Assembly (NCBI GenBank): GCA_026545225.1
Contig: CM048845.1
Span: forward strand, 50,568,033 to 50,632,032
Direction: 5' to 3'
DNA: 64,000 nt
DNA from: Cornus controversa
Lineage: Eukaryota > Streptophyta > Magnoliopsida > Cornales > Cornaceae
Made by a program: the position numbers and the translations under genes. Position 1 is the stretch's first letter, and every line of letters begins with the position of its first letter. Below the pieces are notes generated by a model that had not been told where the DNA came from, did no database searches, and saw only the letters and a program-made list of their open reading frames with translations. This document shows, piece by piece, positions 9,901 to 21,900 of this stretch.

Positions 9901-12900
9901 CTTCAATCTCTTCGAAGATCCAAGCCCGAAAGCTTGAATTCCTCCAGCAACTTCAAACACAATTTTGACCTCTCTCTGCTACTCGGAATATGGCCGAAAA
10001 ATATATAAAATCAAATCTATTCGAATTATCTTTCTTTTGGCGTTGGTTTCAGGTTGTTTCGATCAATAACGAAAAAGTTATGACCAAAATAGTTGGACTG
10101 GTCTGAAAAATCCAAACCAGAATTTTTCAAACTTTGAGAACTTGATTCTACCACCTTGAATCTGATTTCTATGGCTTGTAATTACCCCCAAATCTTCACT
10201 CCTATATCCTTGTATGGAATCCACAAGTAAAAGAGAAGAGCAGGCTTCAAGTCACCTTTGGATTAGGGTTAAGGAGAGGAAGAAGAGAAAGAATTAGTGT
10301 GTTATCTTCCAATTGGGATACCCCCAAAGGGGTGGCCGCCCACCTCGATTTATAGAGGGGAGTGGGCTGCATGAAGTCTCCTTGCCAACTCTTGGCCTAA
10401 TTAATAAATTCATTAATTATATTTAAATCCACTAAATAAAAATAATTGCACTCCAAGCCATGAATAAAAAGTCAAAGTTACTAAATATTATAAACTGACC
10501 CCTCCATGAGCCCATGTGAATTAATTCAATGGGTATGTAAAAACCATCAATCAATTAAATTACTTAAACCATATTTTGCCATTTAGGCTTGTGAACCCAT
10601 TGATCACATATATTTAATAAATTAAATATAACTGACCAGATTTTCGCGATCAAGCAAACCTATCCAAAATATTTACACCACACAGATTCCATTTTGAAAG
10701 TATGTTCCAATGCCGAAAATCACAAGTTGCCCAAAGTACCCAAATGTGTTGATCCGCAAATCACTCAAGTAAATCAAAGCAATCCATGATCATAAACTAG
10801 AGTTCATAAATCTCTGAGGATTAAGGATCTATTCGCTTTAGTAACCGATAAGGAAACTTACTTGTAACGGTCAAGTAAATCTCAACTTATCCTTGATCCA
10901 GTTTGTGAGTCCAACCCACCAGCACATTTAATTCTGAGACCCCCACTCACATGACTAAGATAAGCCACTCTATTAAAATAGAAATTAATGTGCTACATTC
11001 TCCTTAATAGAGAGCCCATTTCTATTAAAGAATGCAGACTATTTATAATTATGATTACAATTGTTTTATATCTCCTGCACATAGAGAGTCCCTCATATGT
11101 ATATAAATCACAATTAAAGGACATTTAGTTCAATACTCCTTGAACTAATCAATAGAGGCATTCACCAATATGTATGAACTGGAATAAATCACGATTTTAT
11201 TAAATCTAAATGTCGAATTACAATCAAATGATTTTGAGGGGCACAGACAAATCCCAACATCAATAAGTAATGGGTTTGCTCTGATACCACTTGTTGGAAA
11301 GCCAGGTCTAGATAGCGGAAGTTTTAAAAATTGTTCCCATTAGTTATTATGAATCAACGCTAGAAGAAGTTTCAGAAAATTTCACCTTTGGGCAACTTGT
11401 AGATTGCAAACAGACGTGAATTATTCACTTGGATATCTTTAAGCTCTTCTACCAAAAATCTGAACAGGAGCAGCAACTCCAAACTCTTGGCAGAGGGCCT
11501 AAACGAACTCAAAATCGTCTGAATTTTGGTGGAGTTGTAGCCCCAGATTTTAGCTTTAATTTGCCGCTGATTTAGGTCAATCCGTTCTCTGTGGAAGAAG
11601 TTATAGCCGAAATACTAACTGATGTTCTGTCCAGGCAGAACCTGCGAATTTTGCTTCTTCAACCTCCAGTCAAGCTTGTTTCAATGGTCGATTTGTGGCA
11701 TTTATAAATCTCTAAATCTTCATTCCTATGGCCTCTATGATTACAACAAACAGTGACAGGTGGGTTTCAATGGAGAATAGGAAACCATAGGTAAAGAGAG
11801 AAGATGAGTGTATGAGATAGGATAAAAGAGAGCAACTAAAGCTCCCTATTTATAAGTGGGGTGGCCAGCCAGCCCTAAGGGAATCTTCGAGCTGCTGCCC
11901 CACTCTCTCTCACTCTCCTAGTTTCCTTCTAAATCCCTTGCTTGCCCATCAAGTTGGGCTAGGAGTGGGATCTAAATGGATCTATTCATACTTGGCTTAC
12001 AATGGGCCTCATAGAGGACTGATCAACACTCCATGACCCAATTAATTAGCCCCTTAAACTATCTTTAATTCCACTAAATAAAAATAGTTGAACTCTAAGT
12101 TATGAATAAAATTATAATAATAATTCCACAGTGTTATAAATACAAGATTACCCCTCTATGCTAAATTAGGATATTGGACAACTAAAGCCATCAGCCCAAT
12201 CACTATTCATCCTTAATATGACTTCTTGATAAAACTTGTTGATCACTTAAAAAGTCATTTCCTTTGAGAAAATAATATATTTAATAAATAAATATATAAT
12301 AAAACAATTTTATCATAAACTACTAGTGTTGGATTTCAGTGATCAAACTTAATCAAGTCACAATAAATACTAGTATAGGAACTGCATAGATGTCATCTTG
12401 AGAATACATGTTCCAGAGTCATTCAATTAATGATTATCCAAAATACCCAGATGTTAGACCTTGGGGTCCCACTGAATTAAATCAAAGCAACCACTAATCA
12501 AAGCAAATGTCCATTACTCTCTCAAGTTTAAGAGTAACTTACTAGAACACTTGATAAGGAAAAATTACTATGATGGCTATCGTAATTTCTACAACTTATC
12601 CTTGATCCGTTCAGTGTGCTGTGTAACATGTACAAGTCCTTGAATTTATAATGAATAAGATAAGTCAATCGATAAATAGTAACCCACATGTTACACTGTT
12701 ACAGATAGAGTAACTAACTCTATCAAGAGTGCGAACATATTTATGAATATATAATATCTAATGATTTATATCTCATTTGCCTATTACACATTTCGAGAAA
12801 CACATAAATTAGATTACATAATCAATGGATCCTATGACTCAACTCTAGAGTCAACCAATACAAAGTATTCATCATATGTATGCAAAACATATAAAAAACA

Positions 12901-15900
12901 ATAAACCAGATTCTATTATTAATAAACTATCAAGTTGGCTTGAAGGGCACATATAATCCCAACACATCAAGAAGAAGAAGAAGAAGAAGAAGAAGATGAG
13001 ACTACTTTGAGGGGAAAAAATAAGGATTTGATTCGAGAAGGGTAATGGAAAATATTTTAAAGGGAATCAAAAAAAATTTGAAGAAGAAGAAGAGTAAGAA
13101 AGGAAAAGAGAAATTAGAGAGAATTTTAGGAAAGAGAAATTTTAGGGGGGGGCTGAGATGGCTCCATCCTTGACCTATTCACCTCCCTCTCTAGGTCGAT
13201 CATGAACCTTGTATGACTCTTCACCAGAGCTAGGGTTTCCGGTCCTTATCCCATCACCCTCCTAACTATAATGTCTACCAACTCCATTCCTTTACATGTT
13301 AATGTTCCTATTATAGAGTTTGGGTTATTGTGCTTCTTGTATTAAGGGTGTTTTTGTCTTATTACTGTTTCTCTATTATTGAAGAGAGTATAAGGTGTTT
13401 TATATTAGGTCTGAGAAATACACATGAATAGAAATAGACTTCTCTTCTCTTCTCTTCTTCTTCTTCTTCTTCTTCTTCTTATCCTCCTCCTCCTCTCATA
13501 AACCCTAACACACAATTAATCAATCTCAACTTGATATCAGAACGAGATCAAGACCTAGAACTCATTCGTATTCACTTGGCAAACATCAGAGAGGAGTGAC
13601 GTTAGCGTAAAGGTGCTGACGTTAGCATCTATAGGTCAAGAACCATACCAACTGGTTCGCCTGATTTTTCTGAGAATTATGGTGGTGTTTGTTTTGTGAT
13701 TTGAAGCAGATTGATAGGTGTTTTCAATTTTCGGAACTTTTTCTGACTTTGGGTCTTAAATTTTTCGATCTGCTATTTGGAGCCTTTTCAGTTGTTTTTG
13801 TTGGTTCGAATTCATCCTAAGGGTGTCGTTTGGACCTGGTAAGAGATCTTGTGGTGGTGGTTGGTTAATTTAAAGTGTTTTGAATTATTTTTTGGCCCGA
13901 AATGAGGTTCAACTGTAACGTGTAGCTGCTGTTCCTTGCATCTACTCTTAATGGTTGCTGGAGCTGTTGTGGAGACTTAGGCATGTCCAGATTAGATGAT
14001 TACTTGCCTCTAAGATCGAATCTGATTCCATTTTGCTCCTGCAACTAAATTCTGGTTCAACTTCAGATTTTCGGACTGGATTTTTTTTTAGTTGTTACTT
14101 CTTGAGTTGTTTATTGAATCTGAAACATAATCATGGCTGATAATCAACCATAACCCGTCAAGACTGATGATATGCCTCAGTCAATTACCTCAGAAAAATT
14201 GAATGGTCTTAATTACCTTGCTTGGGCTCATGTTGTTCAAGTTTTTCTTCGTGGGCGAAAGAAAATTAAATATTTAACGGACGAACTTCCTGCAGACACA
14301 AAGAAACATGAGGATTGGATTTGTGAGGATTCCATTGTTATGGGATGGTTGTGGCATAGTATAGAATTCAATATTGCCTCTACAATTGCCTTTTATGATT
14401 CCTCTAAGAAGATTTGAGAGTCTCTTGCAGAATCTTTTTCGCAACAAAGTAATGTCTCTCGGGTTTATGAGTTATATGAGAAGATTTTTGCTTCTAGGCA
14501 GTCCGGGAAATCATTGTCCGAGTCTTACAGCATGCTTAAGAATTTGTGGGATCAATTATTGCAGTATCGTCCGTTTACCACTGATTTAGAACAACAGAAG
14601 CATCATTGGGAAGAGTTTATGATTGCGTCATTGTTGTTTGGTTTGGACTCTAATCTTCGTGGCTTTAAAGGTCAAATTCTTGCTAGTGAGAAATTGCCCA
14701 CTGTTGCTAATGCATATTCTCGATTATTAAGGTCTTCCTTAAGGCAACACTCCATTGTGACTCCTTCTGAGTTGTCTGCCTTAGTCTCTAGCAGCGTTGG
14801 TTATGATGATTCTCGTGGTGGCTTTCGTGATGGTCGTGGCAGTTGTGGCTTTCGTAGTGGTTTCCGTGGTGGTGGTCGTTCTAGTGGACGTGGTGACAGG
14901 AAGTGCGATCATTGTGGTGGTACCAATCATACTGAACCTTATTGTTAAGTGAAATATGGGAAGCCAGATTATGTGCATCAAGCCACTGAGAGTATTTCAC
15001 AACCACTGCAGCCTAGTACAACTCATGGACATATAGCTTCTGATTCTGGTTCTCGGGATGCACTCACTACTCAACTTAGCGAGTTGATTCAGAAACTACA
15101 AACCGCTCTTCCATCTACTGCTACCTTAGCCAATTTAGGTAATATTACATGTGTGGCTCAATCCTCTCCTTCTTGGGTCATTGATTCCGGAGCTAGCTCG
15201 CATATGTTTGGTAAATCATCTCTTTTCTCTACTTTAAAACCTATTAACCATCACATTGTTCTAGCTGATGGTTCTTCTAGGCCCGTTCTTGAAAAAAGTT
15301 TACTTCACCCTACTAATTCATTGTCCTTATCGTCCAGTCTATATGTTCCTAATTTTCCTTTTAATTTGCTTTCTGTGAGTCAATTGACTAAAGCCTTACA
15401 TTGTTCTATAACCTTTTCTCCTACTGCTTGTGTATTTTAGGACCTCCAAACGAAGAAGATGATTTTGGGGCATGAGAAAAATGGACTGTATTATTTGGAT
15501 TCTAATGAACCTTCTTCGGTCGTGTCATCGACTTTAAGTGCTACAGTCTCTCTTCTTCAATGGCATTTTCGTTTGGGCCATCCATTATTGGCAAAACTGA
15601 GATTAACTATTCCCGAGTTGAGTTATGTGTTTGTTTTAGAATGTGAGACTTGTCAACTGGGCAAGCATCACCGCAGTTCCTTTCCGAATCGTAGTCATAG
15701 TCGTCAGACTGAATCTTTTGATGTAGTCCATATGAACATCTGGGGTCCTTCTAGAACTGTTAGTTTGAATGGATTTCTTTATTTTGTTATCTTCGTTGAT
15801 GATTACTTTCGAATGACATGGTTATTTTTTATGAAGAACGGTCTGAGTTACCTCGTATTGTTACAAAATTTTATAATGAAATTTTTACTCAGTTTGGTAA

Positions 15901-18900
15901 GCGCATTAAAAATTTTTGCTCTGATAATGCCTTGGAATATACGCAGTCTATCATGGATTCTTTTTGTGTTGATCGTGGTATTATTCATCAGACTAGTTGT
16001 GCCCATACTTCTCAACAAAATGGTGTTGCTAAACGAAAGCATCGTTATCTGTTAGATGTTGCCTGTACCTTGTTATTTAATATGAAAGTACCCAAACAGT
16101 TTTGGGCCAATGTGGTTCTTATTGCTTGTTATCTCATCAACCGTATGCCATCTGCTGTTGTGAGTAATCAGACTCCTTTTTCTTTTCTATATCCTAGTAC
16201 CAGTCCATTTCAGCTCACTCGTGTTTTTGGCTGTGTAGCTTTTGTTCCAAACACCACATCTTCTTCATCAGAGGTTCCTGATCCTCCCTTACCCACTTCT
16301 TCTACTGATGATTTGCCCATTGCTCTACGTCGAGGTAAGCGTACTTGTACTCAGCATCCTATTGCTAACTTTGTGTTCTATGATCGTATTTCTTCCTCTT
16401 TGCAAACTGTTAAATATCTTCTGCGTATATTCTTCTTGATGGTTCTGTTGAGCGCCTTAAGGCGTGGTTGGTTGCCAAAGGGTATACACAGACGTATGGA
16501 GTGAATTACTTAGAGACTTTCTCTCTTGTTGCTCATCTTAATTCCGTCCAAATCCTTCTTTCTGTCGCAGTTTGTTGCTCTTGGCCTTTATATTAGCTTG
16601 ATATAAAGAATGCATTTCTTCATGGAGATCTACAGGAGGAAGTTTACATAGACCAACCTCCTGGTTATGTTGTTATTGGTTCTGAGTACCTTGTTTTTCG
16701 ACTGCGCAAGGCTCTTTATGGTCTGAAGTAGTCCCCACGTGGTTGGTTTGATAGATTCAGTGCTGTGGTCATTACCTTTGGTTTTCAACGTTCCACTTCT
16801 GACCATTCTGTCTTTATTCGTCGTTGTTTTGCTGCCATTATTGCGTTAACTGTTTATGTTGATGATATTATCATTTCTGGTAGTGACTCTATCGGTATTG
16901 CAGACTTGAAATGACATTTGGGTCAACAGTTCCATACCAAAGACTTGGGTGTCTTACGCTATTTTCTTGGTATTGAAGTTGCCCGTTCTGCTCAAAGTAT
17001 CTCTCTCTCTCAACGTAAATATGTACTTGACCTTTTATCCGAGACTAGTATGTTAGGTGCTCAACCTATTGATACTCCTATGGACTCTACCGTTAAACTG
17101 GATGGTGAACAGGGGGAATTATGTACTAATGTTGGACGCTATCGTCATTTGGTTGGAAAGTTGATTTATCTCACTGTTACTCATACTGATATCACCTATG
17201 TTGTTAGTGTGGTTAATCAGTTTATGCATGCTCCTCATCATCCCCACTTCGAGGCTCTTTGTCGTATTTTACATTATCTGAAAGGTGCTCCTGGGAATGG
17301 GTTGTTGTACAAACCCTCTTCTTCCATCTCCGTGACAGGCTTTAGTGATGCTGATTGGGCAGGTAGTCATTCTGATAGGTGTTCTACATCTGGTTATTGC
17401 ACGTTTGTGGGTGGTAATCTTGTTACTTGGCGCAGTAAAAAGCAAACTGTTGTTGCTCGTTCTAGTGCTGAGGCTGAGTATCGTGCTATGGCTCGCACTG
17501 CTTCTGAGATGTTGTGGGTTCGCTCTCTTCTTCAGGAGATGGGTGTTGCGGTTCCTGCTCCTATGCCTATGCATTGTGATAATCAAGCCGCCAGTTTTAT
17601 TGCCAGCAATCCTGTTTTTCACGAGCGCACCAAGCATATCGAGGTTGATTGTCATTTTATTCGTGATTTGTTGATGCAAAAACACATTGTTACCCCCTAT
17701 ATTTGTTCCGACAATCAGTTGGGGGATATTTTTACAAAGCCATTAGCTCGTGGTGCCTTTCAGTGATTGTGTTTCAAGCTGGGCATGTTCAATCTGTATG
17801 CTCCAGCTTGAGGGGCAGTGTTAGAGAATTTGGGTTATTGGGCTTCTTGTATTAAGGGTGTCTCTGTCTTCTTACTGTTTCTCTATTATTGAAGAGAGTA
17901 TAAGGTGTTTTATATTAGGTCTGAGAAATACACGTGAATAGAAATATACTTCTCTTCTCTTCTTCATCTTCTCCTCTCATAAACCCTAACACACAATTAA
18001 TTAATCTCAATTGTTCCCATATTCCAAGTCCCTATCCTAAGCCTACTATCCTGGGTTAACTTCGCTCATCAAGAAAAAAACAGGAATCCTTGCCTTCTAT
18101 TCATCACATTCAATGCCCATTTTTCGAAGCAACCAGAAATTTTTGTTGAGTTTCATCTTCTTACAATATAACATCATATGAAGTTATATCTTTGCCCTAT
18201 ATAATGTGTACATACATAAAAAAGTACAAACGTACATAATGTCGTGTCCATGTCTTACTACTTTATATTTTTTCATGTCAGCCTGTCATGTAGTGTCCAC
18301 GTCCCTTGTATGTGTTTGCGCTTTTTAGTGAATAGACAATGCGTATGAAGTAAAGACTTCTTTTTGGTGAGTAAAGTAAAGCACTTTGATATGGCAATCA
18401 CATGAAGTACTGATGCAGAATTAAGATGGCCATTAATGAAAATATGGTACAAAGTGTTGGCGGTTAATTGTGCTTACAGTTAATCCCTTGCATTCATTAA
18501 GCACACAAACTGTTTCGTTTAGTGCCTCTGCAACACCTCTAGAATCATCATGAAGCAATCTCCTACACAACGGAAAATCCAATATACCTATTGTAAAACT
18601 TTGTGATTTGCTGATACTAATTATCATGACCTCCATTCTTTGGTAATATAATATTTAGTAGAAATTTTTGGGGCACAAAAAACAATGGAAAGGGAAGAAC
18701 AAACCTGTGGAGCATCAGCTCCAATTGCCCATCCCTAATGCTGGATCCCCCCACAGATCTATCAACCAAGACAGAGAGCTCTGTGCCAACGTCTTTCATA
18801 TAAATTCCAAGATTAATCTGAAAGTAAAACAAACTAAAGATATTAATTAATTTGCATAGGAACTTCCATGAAGTTCTTCAACAACTGTATGCTGAACAAG

Positions 18901-21900
18901 CAACAAGAAGATAACATAGTTGTAACAAAAAAGAACTAAAACTTCCTTCATCTAAAACAGCTATTTTGTCTATGAAATATCATCACATCTTTAAGAAATA
19001 GCACAATATTAAGCAGTAATTAAATTTTTACATGAAATTTGATAAGCTTTTCTTATATAATTTTACATAAAATTCAATAGTCATGGATAACAAAAACAAC
19101 TAAGACATGCACCAGACTTTTAATCTAGGAAACATCGTCATGCGCATGGTTTAAAATGCTAATGATATTAAAAAGTCACGAACTTCTAATGGGCAAAATA
19201 AGCTCCTGTGCTTATAAAAATATATTTAATGTTACTACTTCAAAATTCAATATGCAAAACTTAAATGAAGGCAATGTACCCCAAGTCCTGGTAAACAGAC
19301 ATTTACTGGCAACTAAAACCTAGGAGAGAGAGAAATGAAGCAACCACAAGCTAAATAGTTATCATCTGATTCATTATAGAAAGGTTTATGAGAAACTCCT
19401 TTAGAATCCAGAAGAGCACCCAGAGTACTATGCATTTGAGTTTCCCCTTGAGTACAACCTCCTCTAAGAAAAGATTCTAGTATCCTCCTCCTTCGAAAGA
19501 AGAGATACCTCTTATAGTGCTAGTCCTTGGGACCTCAAGCTGTAGAAATCAAACTAGCAAGAAAATTACTAAGAGCATATTAAGTTATGATCAGATGCAA
19601 CAGAACCAATGGTTGACAGACTCTTGATGACTATCTGATGAACAACTGTTAATGTTTAAATTGACTAGGTCAATAGTAAGAAGGTCACCATGCTTCTTCC
19701 ATCATCTTCTAAAATTCGAAGTTACTTCTTGCATTGTGACAATGATAAACTCTGCAAACTACCTTATGACATCAATTTTTTTCCCCAAAAAATTACTTGT
19801 TTTTACATCTGAAAAGGTCTCATAAATTATTACCATAAAACCAAAATCTGATCTATTCATTAAAATTTTCATCATAATAAAGATGACTTGACCATTAAAA
19901 ATAAGAAAAATTATGAATTGAGGGACAAGAACTAAATAGTTCCAACTATTGTATAAACATACCGGATAATAATTTCCTGCAACAGGTTGGTCCACTTCAA
20001 TGTCCCAGTCAGCTCTATAATCTCGAATCTGTGGAATAAAATAATCTCTTTTAGTCACCACAAATTCATTAATGCCTCCATGTTTATAGCGACATGCAGA
20101 CATTGTACGAACTATTTAAGAATATGCTGGCGGTGTCAATTGATTAATGAGGCATATCAAATTAGGAGTAAATGATAAAATAATTTCAAGAAGTGGTTCT
20201 GCAACATACCCGTTCAATGAAATCACGTCCATTAGAATCTGTATAAAACGTTTTATTGCTTTTCATGGATGTTGTAATCTGGGTTACAACCTCTTTTCCA
20301 ATTCCATCATCAATAGGTATGGGGCCAACCTACAATTCAGAATATTGTTGATGAAAAGAGCTCAAAAATGAAACTACAAGCTCTTTTCTGTACAATTTTC
20401 CTACTCTCAGTGCCACTGAGAACTTATGCAAACAAATGAATAAAATTAAATGAAGATTTAACTTACAATAAACTCGACTTCAGCATGCTCTTTTTCCTTG
20501 TACACTCTCGTGATCTGCTCATGCATGCAGAGTTATGTTAGTGAGAATGTAAAGAATGGAATGTCTATGAGATCACAGTCCCAAAATATCATGTTCTTCC
20601 AGATCTCTATGATTTCCTGAGATTATAAATCTATATATGATCCTGTTCATTCACCCAATGGCATCCATATTGTCCAAGAACCATTGCATGAAGTTTTATC
20701 CAATTAGAATTGGCATTGATAAAGAGAGAGGGAGAGAGAGAGAGAGAAAGAGATGTGTTGATCAATATAATTTCTCACTTGGATTTTTTTTCCCTTTTAT
20801 GAAACATATTTCTTGAACCGAAGCACACAAGTTGTTTATCTACAAGGTCTACATCTGTCTAGGGTTTCAGCATCGCCGACTTTGGGTCACCTGAACTATG
20901 ATTTCGGTGAGGGATAGGGCTTCAGTTTATGTTCATGGAGTGTCAAACATCCTCCCATCAGCCCGTGGGAGCAGTGGGGTCCCATGAAGCCTCCCCTCCT
21001 CAAACCACTTGGAGTTGTCCATTTAAAAACGATTCACTGTAGGCCCTTACGAATCTGGTGCACATGGAGGAAAACAAGTCTGAAGAGATTATCCATATCA
21101 TTGATGAAGATGCTGCGTAGGAAGTTGAATACTGGCAATTTTCAATTGTTGGTTACTTGTTAGGGAAGGGAACCTACTTCCCATTCTTTTGAGACTAAAG
21201 CATTTGGAAGAATGTTGTGGAGTTTAAGATCATTATGTTGCAAAAGCAGATCTTCATGGTGCGGTTTGATTATCAATCTGAAATCAACAAGATTTTGAAA
21301 CGTGCACACACATATCTAGGTCATCCTATGATTCTTGAACGGTGGAATAAGAATGTGAATTTGGAAAGGGATGTTCTGGGATCGGTTCCAATATGGATTC
21401 GACTTTTTGAATTGTACAATCATTGTCAAAGCGCCTCTGTTATATCTAAGGTCCCTTTGAAATTTGAGAAGCTAATATTCTTGGATGATATATCAGTCGC
21501 AAGGATAAGGGAACATTCGTCAGAGCCATGGTTGAAGTAGATGTGCAAGAAGAACTTCCAGAATCCATTCTAATCAGTGTTCATGGTAATGTGTGTTGTT
21601 TGTATTGAATATGATTGGAAACCAATGGGCATTAGCCCAGATGTATGATCTCTCCTTCCCAAAGGGGAGGTTAAGTGTTCGAGCCCTATTAGGGGCAATA
21701 TTATGGGTGTGTGTGCGTTTGCTTGAACTTTCGAAAAAAAAATGATTGGAATCCCAATTGTGCAAGATGTACCATGGGATTGATCATGCAGAGAAGAACT
21801 GCCCTAAAAAGGTTGTTCAGAAGGACAAGACATTGGGTGGTTACTAGGAAAGGAAAGTTTGTAGTGGAGGAAAGTGTTGAAGAGAGAGAGATTCCTGTCA

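Larger units (their letters stand above)
13309..18012 (+). mobile_element. Complete but inactive Ty1/copia LTR retrotransposon in intron 24
   Basis: LTRs lie at 13,309-13,531 and 17,819-18,012, flanked by a 5-bp target duplication GTTCC (13,304-13,308 and 18,013-18,017). The primer site TGATATCAGAACGAGATC directly after the 5' LTR resembles the initiator tRNA-Met complement. The polypurine tract CTTGAGGGGCAG lies directly before the 3' LTR. The order gag, protease, integrase, reverse transcriptase, RNase H between them is that of Ty1/copia. Multiple stops, a frameshift and two internal deletions make it non-autonomous. It is on the strand opposite to the host gene. Confidence 0.93.
8417..18477 (-). 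other. Intron 24 of alpha-mannosidase, 10 kb, filled with transposons
   Basis: It lies between exon 24 (donor GTAAGC after GGATTAACT) and exon 25 (acceptor ATACTTACAG). From the low-coordinate side it holds unclassified AT-rich DNA (8,417-9,540, including a stretch near 8,770-8,980 rich in gaactcg/gttcatt motifs), a copia gag scrap, two related LTRs around a PBS, a GAA microsatellite and a complete Ty1/copia element. The flanking exons remain in phase. Confidence 0.85.

Noticed and set aside
17269-17685. 138-codon minus-strand ORF within the copia RNase H
   Set aside because: It is a shadow of the plus-strand reverse transcriptase/RNase H frame, without its own motif.
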